DNA from: Tubulanus polymorphus
Lineage: Eukaryota > Nemertea > Palaeonemertea > Tubulaniformes > Tubulanidae
NCBI RefSeq assembly: GCF_964204645.1
Contig: NC_134027.1
Span: forward strand, 19,582,485-19,646,484
Reading direction: 5' to 3'
DNA length: 64,000 bases
Shown one piece after another: positions 1 through 8,044 of the stretch. The notes beneath the pieces are model-generated. The model was not told where the DNA came from. It ran no database searches and saw only the letters and a list, made by a program, of their open reading frames with translations. Position 1 is the stretch's first letter. Each line of letters opens with the position of its first letter. The position numbers and the translations under genes are program-made.

Positions 1-944
1 TGGAATCGATCTATTTCTATCATTACGAATTGAATCTTCAAATAATACTTTGAATTGTTTCTGTGTATCAAATGATGTATTTAAATTTCCAATTATTGGG
101 GATCTTGTTTCAACTTGCGCGCCTAAAATACATATCAAATAAGTTCTAATTGATTGATTTATTCTTTGTATACCTGATTTTGTAAAACCTTCATTATTTT
201 CTAAAAAATGAAATAAACCCAACCATTATTGTTTTCTTGTTTTAAATTATCATAAAATGTCGGTAATTTATTGAAATTTAATGTTTCTAAATCCTTAGTT
301 TCTATTTTACCATAACCTAATTTATTACTATAGATATTATACAAACTATTAGATGGTATGGGAAGTGCACAATATCCTGCAATCTTTTTAGGGCAAGGAA
401 GTGATCTTATTGTTCCAATTTTTGTTCTAAAATCAGAATTATTTATATCTATATTAAATTCATTACAAATTTTATAAAACTTTGATAAATTAATATTATT
501 ATCTAATTCTTTAAAATACCTAGATCCTGGTAAAGCGCACTCTAATTCATTTAATATTATTCTGATTTGAAAGTATGTATGAAATCTAAATAAACTTTGA
601 ATTAATTTATATTTAGAATTATTCAAATGATCATTCCAACTAATTCCACATCCTGTTGTGGCACAATAAACTGCAAAATTTAATTGGTTCTGCCAATACT
701 TCATATTAGATTTTAATAACCATTGTTTTTCATCTTTCAATTTTTTAAAATTAATTAAATATACATGAAATATATTTTCCATCTTTGCATTAAAATTATT
801 AGTTTCAGTAACATAAATTTCTAAATAAGTTAATGAATCTAAAACTTCATTTCTATATGTAATATCTTTATTAAAATCTATTGCTGGAATATTATATTTA
901 ATTGATTTATTATATTGGAAAGCTTTTGGAAAACTATCTACCAT
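1..944 (-). pseudogene. Virion-protein candidate of virus-like element, frameshifted and cut by window edge
   Basis: An open frame of 247 codons runs from the ATG at 944 down to a stop at 201. Just beyond a run of six T (minus strand) near 206-211, a different frame stays open to the window edge, so the gene looks frameshifted there and continues to the left. The visible part has a Cys-containing motif CATTGCGISW and no membrane segment or known catalytic motif. It is the leftmost gene of a minus-strand cluster that includes a penton-like protein and a PolB. From that context and its size it may be a large virion protein. This is inference, and I cannot assign a family. The start is preceded by TATAAATG, the motif shared by its neighbours. 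Confidence 0.45.
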
Positions 945-960
945 TTATATAACTAAAAAA

Positions 961-1395
961 TTAATAATTTATTAATTCTTTTAATAATTTATCTTGTTCT
1001 TCAACTGTTATATGACCATTTAAACTTATTATATAATCTAGTGTATTCTTCAATTTATTAATTTCTTTTATATTAGTTTTAATTTTTTCTTTATTACTTT
1101 TTATATTTAATTTTGAACTTATACCAGTTAAAACGCTTGAACTTAATCCTAATACGCCAATTGATATAGCTAAAGGTGTTAATGGGCTGAATATTGCTAG
1201 AAATGTTATTACAGAACTAATTGTAACCGAACCACTTATAATCAAATGATATATAATTTTACTTTTTAAATATTTTTTCTTTTTAACTTTTAAATCACTT
1301 TCAAATTCTAATATTTGTTTTTCTAAATATATTTTTAATTTAGTTTTATTTATATCATGAGGAATAATATCAATATTATCAACTTTATCATCCAT
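961..1395 (-). CDS. Small two-helix membrane protein of virus-like element
   Basis: 144 residues. The N-terminal third is charged and lysine-rich. It is followed by a hydrophobic stretch at about residues 50-92 that could form two membrane helices with a Pro/Gly turn (SPLTPLAISIGVLG). A basic, coiled-coil-like tail ends in an acidic EEQDKLLKEL segment. The start ATG is preceded by AATAAATG and sits about 20 nt after the stop of the upstream gene at 1416. There is no recognised enzyme motif. Its place between a virion-type candidate and other small membrane proteins suggests a virion-membrane or assembly role, but this is inference. It lies just outside the tandem duplication, so only one copy is present. 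Confidence 0.55.
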   Translation of the reverse strand: MDDKVDNIDIIPHDINKTKLKIYLEKQILEFESDLKVKKKKYLKSKIIYHLIISGSVTISSVITFLAIFSPLTPLAISIGVLGLSSSVLTGISSKLNIKSNKEKIKTNIKEINKLKNTLDYIISLNGHITVEEQDKLLKELINY

Positions 1396-1415
1396 TTATT
1401 TAGCAAAAAAAATTA

Positions 1416-1838
1416 CTAATTAGTAAACTTATAAGCAACAAATATAACAATAACAGTTCCACCTAAAATCCATATTATTTCATATTTCTGTTGTTCTTTA
1501 CTTGGGGTATAATAATCTGATAATTTAGGTTTGTATAGATGTAATTTTTCTTTATTGGTTACCGCGTTATATAAACTCATTGCATCATCAACTGATTGAA
1601 AATCTCTATGTGAAATCTTCTGATCATATAATTCTTTATTGATGTAATCCATATAGTTTTGTCTTTTTTCTCTATATTCTTCTGCTGCTTTATTGTATTT
1701 CTCTAATGCTAAGTTATGTCTTCTTTGTTCTCCTAATGAACTATTTTTATCAATATGTTTAAATAAATATCCACCACCAGTAAATGCCAAAGCGTTAACA
1801 ATTGCCGATCCTATAATAGTTATAATTGCAGAAGCCAT
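1416..1838 (-). CDS. Membrane protein with N- and C-terminal helices (intact copy)
   Basis: 140 residues. A hydrophobic Gly/Ala-rich helix occupies about residues 3-27 (IITIIGSAIVNALAFTGGGY). A long charged, helical middle (EKYNKAAEEYREKRQNY) is followed by a YYTPS motif and a second hydrophobic helix at residues 121-137. The layout of two terminal anchors with a coiled middle suits a membrane-associated virion or assembly protein; the exact function is unknown. This is the intact copy. The second copy (5726-6280) keeps only the first ~96 residues before running into polymerase sequence, because the duplication breakpoint falls inside this gene at 1548-1550. The start has the AATAAATG context. 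Confidence 0.6.
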   Translation of the reverse strand: MASAIITIIGSAIVNALAFTGGGYLFKHIDKNSSLGEQRRHNLALEKYNKAAEEYREKRQNYMDYINKELYDQKISHRDFQSVDDAMSLYNAVTNKEKLHLYKPKLSDYYTPSKEQQKYEIIWILGGTVIVIFVAYKFTN

Positions 1839-1862
1839 TTATTTAGTAAAATAACTACGCAT

Positions 1863-2084
1863 TTATATGGGAGGAATATATTTTTGTTTTTCTAAATAAT
1901 CAATAGTTAAATTAGATAAAGTAACTGCTAATGTTAATTTTAAAATATCATTTATATCAAATCTATCAACATTAACACTTCCCATTTTAATTCCTTTTTT
2001 TAATACCATTGAATAACCAACAGTTCCAACTGATAGTAATGCGCCATTATATAATCCAGTTATTATCCACTTATTATCACTCAT
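1863..2084 (-). CDS. Short two-helix membrane protein (copy 1)
   Basis: 73 residues with a hydrophobic segment at about 8-27 and a weaker one at about 46-64. It ends in a short hydrophilic tail, KQKYIPPI. The ATG at 2084 directly abuts the TAA stop of the gene at 2085-2426, so the stop codon lies inside the shared ATAAATAAATG start motif. This is very tight viral-style packing. A second copy with the same sequence lies at 6305-6526. Function is unknown; a small virion-membrane protein is plausible from context. Confidence 0.55.
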   Translation of the reverse strand: MSDNKWIITGLYNGALLSVGTVGYSMVLKKGIKMGSVNVDRFDINDILKLTLAVTLSNLTIDYLEKQKYIPPI

Positions 2085-2426
2085 TTATTTATCAAAAAAA
2101 TTACTATCATCAAAATATTTAGTTAACTTATTTATGATTAATTCAACATTTATTTTATTACTACTTTTATGATTATCATATATTTTGGTTAATATGTTTT
2201 TAATATCATCAATGATTCCATCTTCATTTAATTCATAATATTCAAAAGGTGATTTAATTAAATCAATTACTTTTTCTATATTATAATTTTCTTTATTAAT
2301 CATTGATGCATTGTTAAATGATTTACTTTTTATATCAGTAATTACATCATTTAGTTTAATTCTCATTTCTTTACCATGTTTAAAATCAAACCCAAAACAT
2401 ATACTCGGTCCAACAGTTATATTCAT
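2085..2426 (-). CDS. Unrecognised 113-residue protein (copy 1)
   Basis: 113 residues, charged, with no membrane helix and a helix-rich, Asn/Lys/Asp-rich C-terminal half. I do not recognise it. It starts at a TATATAAATG motif directly after a run of seven T on the minus strand. It is co-oriented with and packed between the membrane protein at 1863-2084 and the penton-like gene. An identical-looking copy is at 6527-6868. Confidence 0.5.
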   Translation of the reverse strand: MNITVGPSICFGFDFKHGKEMRIKLNDVITDIKSKSFNNASMINKENYNIEKVIDLIKSPFEYYELNEDGIIDDIKNILTKIYDNHKSSNKINVELIINKLTKYFDDSNFFDK

Positions 2427-2443
2427 TTATATAGTGAAAAAAA

Positions 2444-3203
2444 TTACTCTCTACATCTTATAACTAATTCATAAATTACAGGGAAATTATTTAAATCAAT
2501 TAAGTGCCCATTATGATTTCTTATTTCTAATCTAAAATTATTAAAACGAGCAATGTATGGTTTGAAATCACATTCTGTTAAATAATAATTTATTTGCGTT
2601 CCAAATTCTTTAACATTCTTCAATGGTAAAATGTTTAGTAAACCAGGATTACAAGTTATATCTTTAGTTGCTCCGAATGTTTTTGTAGGATCGATTAAAT
2701 TGCAATAAATATAAAAGTGTGTAAAAGGCATTATATTTGGTGTAGCATCAGCATTGCGTATCCTTACATCTGGGGTTATTCCTAAAATTTTAGCTAAAAG
2801 GTTTTTTAACTAGAAATTGATGTTGATCTTCATTACCTAATTTTATTCTTATTTTATCGGAGCTATCACTTTTAATCAGTCTTAATCCAAATCCAGCAGA
2901 TGCACCCATTTTCAACCGAGCTCTTTTATTAATTTCTTGAGCTAATGTTTCTAAATTATATAATCCTGGTTTAAGATAAAGATGAAACCATTTACTTTTA
3001 TTTCTATCATGAATTAAAAAGACTCTATGTTCAATAGTTTTATCCGATACATTGTAAAAAGAATTACATAAACTTATATTAACTAATTTTAAATCAACAC
3101 AATTCTTGAATTCTCTATCTAATTGTACTAGTAAATTATGAGATTTATAATTTGTAAGCCTTCTAGAATCTACAAATATTCTGTATTCTTTTAATTCCAC
3201 CAT
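2444..3203 (-). pseudogene. Penton-like capsid protein, frameshifted (copy 1)
   Basis: The same gene is intact as 252 codons at 6886-7644. Here it is split into an N-terminal 137-codon frame (2790-3203) and a C-terminal frame (2444-2731), because the A-run at 2796-2799 has four A where copy 2 has three. There is also a substitution at 2559 (Pro here, Gln in copy 2). The C-terminal part, with alternating hydrophobic strands and a charged RLEIRNHNGHLID stretch, resembles the single jelly-roll penton/minor capsid proteins of Polinton/adintovirus-type elements. That family call is from pattern recognition only. Confidence 0.55.
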
Positions 3204-3220
3204 TTATTTTACATATTTTC

Positions 3221-3574
3221 TTATTCGAAATCTATTTCATGGTGCCCTTTTTCATTCTTACCTTTGTATACGAAATAGAAATCTCCAGAACATAATTCTT
3301 CTAGATCTTCACTTGATAATCTATGAAATCTATCTGGTAAATATGTTCTGAATTTATGTGTATTTCCTTTTAATCCTTCATATTCTAAGTGTATAACTAA
3401 TTTATCTCCATAGTTATTAGTAACTGTATCAATATTTGTAATTAGATATTTCTTATGGATTGTTAATTCTGTTATTTTTTTGAATTTATAATCTACAGGT
3501 TTTACATTTGTGATATCTTTAATTCTATCTAGAAATAATTTGTTGTTCTCACTGTGTGTTTGTTTTCTCTCCAT
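3221..3574 (-). CDS. Probable OB-fold single-stranded DNA-binding-like protein (copy 1)
   Basis: 117 residues. The central part alternates beta-strand-like segments (KKYLITNIDTVTNNYG, DKLVIHLEYEG) with a conserved-looking FRTYLPDRF turn, then a short acidic helix (SSEDLEEL) and a final strand. This pattern fits a small OB-fold, ssDNA-binding-type protein. It lies immediately downstream of the polymerase gene (30 nt gap), which fits a replication accessory role, but function is inferred only. The ATG has the TATAAATG context. Copy 2 at 7662-8015 is indistinguishable by eye. Confidence 0.5.
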   Translation of the reverse strand: MERKQTHSENNKLFLDRIKDITNVKPVDYKFKKITELTIHKKYLITNIDTVTNNYGDKLVIHLEYEGLKGNTHKFRTYLPDRFHRLSSEDLEELCSGDFYFVYKGKNEKGHHEIDFE

Positions 3575-3603
3575 TTATAATACATATTTTTATTAAAATT
3601 TGA

Positions 3604-5778
3604 TTAACACGTTAGAATTCTTTTCATTATCTCGTTCTCTTTTGTTTCTTCTCTTTTAAATTTTAAGTATTCATCTAAATTGCAACCATAAGCAACTGTA
3701 TGAATTCCATCATCTAAAATATATCTTTTATCATCAAATGGGTTTAGACTTATCTTTTCAATTTCTTCAATAAACATTTCATGATCTTCAGATCTTAAAC
3801 ATCTCATCTTATGTTTTCTAACTTCTTCATTGAATATACAATTGATGTAATCTTTGAAATGAATATTCTTTTCTACTACACTTTTGGTTATTCCTTTTAA
3901 CTTTTTAGCTTCATGTTCTTTAGTTTTATATGAATACATTTTAGATCTAATACCAATGAATTCAATCATTTCTTCACCACCTAATTCATCTTTGAATTTA
4001 CCGGGAACTTTTTTATTATCATTGCTAAACAATTCATGATCTTTAGGATAATTACTGAAATCAAATTGATGTTTTAATGTTTTTAAATCATCTGTTATGT
4101 TATCAGTTTTTATTTTTAATATGTAAGAATCGGTATCAAAATATAATATTTCTATATGTTTTTCTCCAAAAAGTGGTTGTAATACATTATAATAGAATTC
4201 ATACATTAGTAATTTTGATAATTCTAAAACTGATGCGCCAACATAGATTGGTTTATTAAATTTCATAGAAGTTCTTCTCATCTTAACTGCGGCTAAATTT
4301 TCATCAAATATTCTGTTACCAATGAACTTAGGATATGATTGTAAATGTCTAATTCTTTTACCATTAATGACTAACTCAATATCATTTCTATTTCTAATAT
4401 TTTCACAAGTCTTACCATAGAATGCATTATTCATTAACTTGAAGAAATCTTTTTCGAAATCAGTTTTAGCTTCAGTTCTCTGTTTGGTGTTAAAATCTAT
4501 ATATTTTTCTAACCACTTAGATTGTCTAAATGAAATATATCTATGTACTTTTTTTAGAACCATTCCTTGATTTAGATAAAACTTTAACATTCTATAATGT
4601 ACTACATAATTATATTTATCTTCTTGAGTTACCATTAACTTTTCTGTATGAATATGATTTTCGGGTTTAATTCTTTTTTGGTAATTTGATAATTCTTCAT
4701 GTGTTACAGTTTTGTGTTCTGGACAGTATGCTAGATTTCTAGATTTAAATTTTTTATCTTCAGGATATTCTAAACCTACAACAAAGAAGTAACCAGTATC
4801 TGAATCATCTGCAATATCTAGAATTCTTTTCTTCCAATCAAATTTATCATTATTTTCATTCTGTAAAACTTCAGTTAATTCAAATACTCCATAAGGTTGT
4901 GGTTCCATCATTGCCCAACCATACAAATTATTTGCATCTATATATAATAACTTATATCCAGGGTTATCATTTACATTGAAATATCTATCACCTAATACAC
5001 CTGAAACTCCTCCTCTTATAGATTTTTCAAATAATAGTAACTGATCTATATTTGTTAACAAATCCATTTTTATATCTGTAAATTATAATCCACAATCCCA
5101 TGTTAATCCTGGTGATGAATAACAATGACAAGGATCAATATTGAAATATTTTAGGTTTACATCTCTAAACCTTTCGAATATATCGGTTAATAATAATACA
5201 TCTGATTTTAAATATTTATCTACTAATTGCCCATGATTTTCTATTTTGAAATGATTCCAAATATTCAATGTTCTATTATAGACTTCATCTTTAACAAATT
5301 CATTTTTTAATTCATCATAAAATTGTTCTTTTAATAATTCAGTTATGTTAAAATCATTATGATTTTTATAAAATGAATATGGAATTGCGCCTTTATATCT
5401 CATTAATTGAAAATCATCATTATTTGGGTAGTGTTGTTTTAATATCTTTAATTCATCATCAACTAATGATTTTGATAAGTTATCTAATGAACTATTTAAA
5501 AATCTATATGAATCTATAAATCTTAGGCAACCAAATTGGAATGATATATAATTCTCAGATGTTTTAGCTAACATTCTAAATTTATAAGTTGGTATTTTAT
5601 CTTTTGATCTATTTGAATTTAATCTTTCTATTTCATTATTAATTTCTTCTATTTTATGGCATAACTGTTTGATGAATAAATGTGCATCATATCCTGATAG
5701 ATTATGAAATATAACTGGTACAAAATTAATTTTCTTGTAAGTTACAATTTTCATGCGCTGCGCCTCTAAACTTTCCAT
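3604..5778 (-). pseudogene. Family-B DNA polymerase, C-terminal part, broken (copy 1)
   Basis: This is the protein-primed, viral/organellar type of DNA polymerase B. The 5083-5778 segment holds the exonuclease-II-type motif FHNLSGYDAH. The 3604-5067 segment holds polymerase motif A (DANNLYGW, about residue 44), motif B (NNAFYGK, about 213) and motif C (YFDTDS, about 309). The two segments are in the same frame but separated by a TAA at 5083-5085. The upstream segment is also out of frame with the endonuclease-like region before it (near 5750). The 5' third of the gene is missing, because the duplication breakpoint joins polymerase to a membrane-protein gene at 5990-5992. Non-functional as written unless it is read through. 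Confidence 0.75.
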
Positions 5779-6280
5779 TCAAATGATCATGATCTCTAAC
5801 TCTTTTATCTTTAAAATTAAATATCTTTTCACGATAATAACATTTATCTACAAACTCAAATTCTTCTTTATCTTCTTCTGTCATTATAATTTCTATATTT
5901 GTATTCAATAATTTACTAAATCTTATTTCATATTCAATTAATAAGTCACAAAAATGATTGATAACATTTTCATTTCTATAATGATAATATTCTTTATTGG
6001 TTACCGCGTTATATAAACTCATTGCATCATCAACTGATTGAAAATCTCTATGTGAAATCTTCTGATCATATAATTCTTTATTGATGTAATCCATATAGTT
6101 TTGTCTTTTTTCTCTATATTCTTCTGCTGCTTTATTGTATTTCTCTAATGCTAAGTTATGTCTTCTTTGTTCTCCTAATGAACTATTTTTATCAATATGT
6201 TTAAATAAATATCCACCACCAGTAAATGCCAAAGCGTTAACAATTGCCGATCCTATAATAGTTATAATTGCAGAAGCCAT
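5726..6280 (-). pseudogene. Chimeric ORF: membrane-protein N-terminus fused to polymerase fragment
   Basis: 184 codons. The first ~96 are the same as the membrane protein at 1416-1838. From position 5992 downward the frame reads polymerase sequence (EYYHYRNENV...), ending with the RDHDHLNGKFRG zinc/endonuclease-VII-like patch before a frameshift. The switch point shares TTC with both parents (1548-1550 and 10431-10433), so it is the junction of the tandem duplication. The open frame across the joint is probably accidental. It uses the parental AATAAATG start, so it could in principle still be expressed. Confidence 0.7.
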
Positions 6281-6304
6281 TTATTTAGTAAAATAACTAC
6301 GCAT

Positions 6305-6526
6305 TTATATGGGAGGAATATATTTTTGTTTTTCTAAATAATCAATAGTTAAATTAGATAAAGTAACTGCTAATGTTAATTTTAAAATATCATTTATATC
6401 AAATCTATCAACATTAACACTTCCCATTTTAATTCCTTTTTTTAATACCATTGAATAACCAACAGTTCCAACTGATAGTAATGCGCCATTATATAATCCA
6501 GTTATTATCCACTTATTATCACTCAT
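6305..6526 (-). CDS. Short two-helix membrane protein (copy 2)
   Basis: 73 residues, matching the copy at 1863-2084 throughout by eye: two hydrophobic segments, and a start that abuts the upstream stop within ATAAATAAATG. It lies downstream of the chimeric ORF's start in the second duplication unit. The function is unknown. Confidence 0.55.
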   Translation of the reverse strand: MSDNKWIITGLYNGALLSVGTVGYSMVLKKGIKMGSVNVDRFDINDILKLTLAVTLSNLTIDYLEKQKYIPPI

Positions 6527-6868
6527 TTATTTATCAAAAAAATTACTATCATCAAAATATTTAGTTAACTTATTTATGATTAATTCAACATTTATTTTAT
6601 TACTACTTTTATGATTATCATATATTTTGGTTAATATGTTTTTAATATCATCAATGATTCCATCTTCATTTAATTCATAATATTCAAAAGGTGATTTAAT
6701 TAAATCAATTACTTTTTCTATATTATAATTTTCTTTATTAATCATTGATGCATTGTTAAATGATTTACTTTTTATATCAGTAATTACATCATTTAGTTTA
6801 ATTCTCATTTCTTTACCATGTTTAAAATCAAACCCAAAACATATACTCGGTCCAACAGTTATATTCAT
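6527..6868 (-). CDS. Unrecognised 113-residue protein (copy 2)
   Basis: Same predicted protein as 2085-2426. It is charged, with no membrane helix and no recognised domain. It starts at TATATAAATG after a run of seven T on the minus strand. That run lies in the gap between the penton-like gene's stop and this ATG, and may act as a transcription stop. Confidence 0.5.
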   Translation of the reverse strand: MNITVGPSICFGFDFKHGKEMRIKLNDVITDIKSKSFNNASMINKENYNIEKVIDLIKSPFEYYELNEDGIIDDIKNILTKIYDNHKSSNKINVELIINKLTKYFDDSNFFDK

Positions 6869-6885
6869 TTATATAGTGAAAAAAA

Positions 6886-7644
6886 TTACTCTCTACATCT
6901 TATAACTAATTCATAAATTACAGGGAAATTATTTAAATCAATTAAGTGCCCATTATGATTTCTTATTTCTAATCTAAAATTATTAAAACGAGCAATGTAT
7001 TGTTTGAAATCACATTCTGTTAAATAATAATTTATTTGCGTTCCAAATTCTTTAACATTCTTCAATGGTAAAATGTTTAGTAAACCAGGATTACAAGTTA
7101 TATCTTTAGTTGCTCCGAATGTTTTTGTAGGATCGATTAAATTGCAATAAATATAAAAGTGTGTAAAAGGCATTATATTTGGTGTAGCATCAGCATTGCG
7201 TATCCTTACATCTGGGGTTATTCCTAAAATTTTAGCTAAAGGTTTTTTAACTAGAAATTGATGTTGATCTTCATTACCTAATTTTATTCTTATTTTATCG
7301 GAGCTATCACTTTTAATCAGTCTTAATCCAAATCCAGCAGATGCACCCATTTTCAACCGAGCTCTTTTATTAATTTCTTGAGCTAATGTTTCTAAATTAT
7401 ATAATCCTGGTTTAAGATAAAGATGAAACCATTTACTTTTATTTCTATCATGAATTAAAAAGACTCTATGTTCAATAGTTTTATCCGATACATTGTAAAA
7501 AGAATTACATAAACTTATATTAACTAATTTTAAATCAACACAATTCTTGAATTCTCTATCTAATTGTACTAGTAAATTATGAGATTTATAATTTGTAAGC
7601 CTTCTAGAATCTACAAATATTCTGTATTCTTTTAATTCCACCAT
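6886..7644 (-). CDS. Penton-like capsid protein, intact copy (copy 2)
   Basis: 252 codons, uninterrupted. The N-terminal part has short beta-like segments (YRIFVDSRR, VDLKLVNISL) and a GLYNLETLAQEI segment. The C-terminal part (IYCNLIDPTKTFG onward, ending in RLEIRNHNGHLID and ELVIRCRE) has the strand pattern of the penton-type single jelly-roll proteins seen in Polinton/adintovirus-like elements. The assignment is by pattern, not by search. It sits between the 113-residue unknown and the OB-like gene, 17 nt from each. The corresponding gene in copy 1 is frameshifted, so this is the less damaged version. It starts at AATAAATG. Confidence 0.6.
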   Translation of the reverse strand: MVELKEYRIFVDSRRLTNYKSHNLLVQLDREFKNCVDLKLVNISLCNSFYNVSDKTIEHRVFLIHDRNKSKWFHLYLKPGLYNLETLAQEINKRARLKMGASAGFGLRLIKSDSSDKIRIKLGNEDQHQFLVKKPLAKILGITPDVRIRNADATPNIMPFTHFYIYCNLIDPTKTFGATKDITCNPGLLNILPLKNVKEFGTQINYYLTECDFKQYIARFNNFRLEIRNHNGHLIDLNNFPVIYELVIRCRE

Positions 7645-7661
7645 TTATTTTACATATTTTC

Positions 7662-8015
7662 TTATTCGAAATCTATTTCATGGTGCCCTTTTTCATTCTT
7701 ACCTTTGTATACGAAATAGAAATCTCCAGAACATAATTCTTCTAGATCTTCACTTGATAATCTATGAAATCTATCTGGTAAATATGTTCTGAATTTATGT
7801 GTATTTCCTTTTAATCCTTCATATTCTAAGTGTATAACTAATTTATCTCCATAGTTATTAGTAACTGTATCAATATTTGTAATTAGATATTTCTTATGGA
7901 TTGTTAATTCTGTTATTTTTTTGAATTTATAATCTACAGGTTTTACATTTGTGATATCTTTAATTCTATCTAGAAATAATTTGTTGTTCTCACTGTGTGT
8001 TTGTTTTCTCTCCAT
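7662..8015 (-). CDS. Probable OB-fold single-stranded DNA-binding-like protein (copy 2)
   Basis: 117 residues, same as 3221-3574: central beta-rich core with FRTYLPDRF and an acidic SSEDLEEL helix. It lies 29 nt after the polymerase reading frame, which supports a replication-linked role; this is inference. It starts at TATAAATG. Confidence 0.5.
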   Translation of the reverse strand: MERKQTHSENNKLFLDRIKDITNVKPVDYKFKKITELTIHKKYLITNIDTVTNNYGDKLVIHLEYEGLKGNTHKFRTYLPDRFHRLSSEDLEELCSGDFYFVYKGKNEKGHHEIDFE

Positions 8016-8044
8016 TTATAATACATATTTTTATTAAAATTTGA

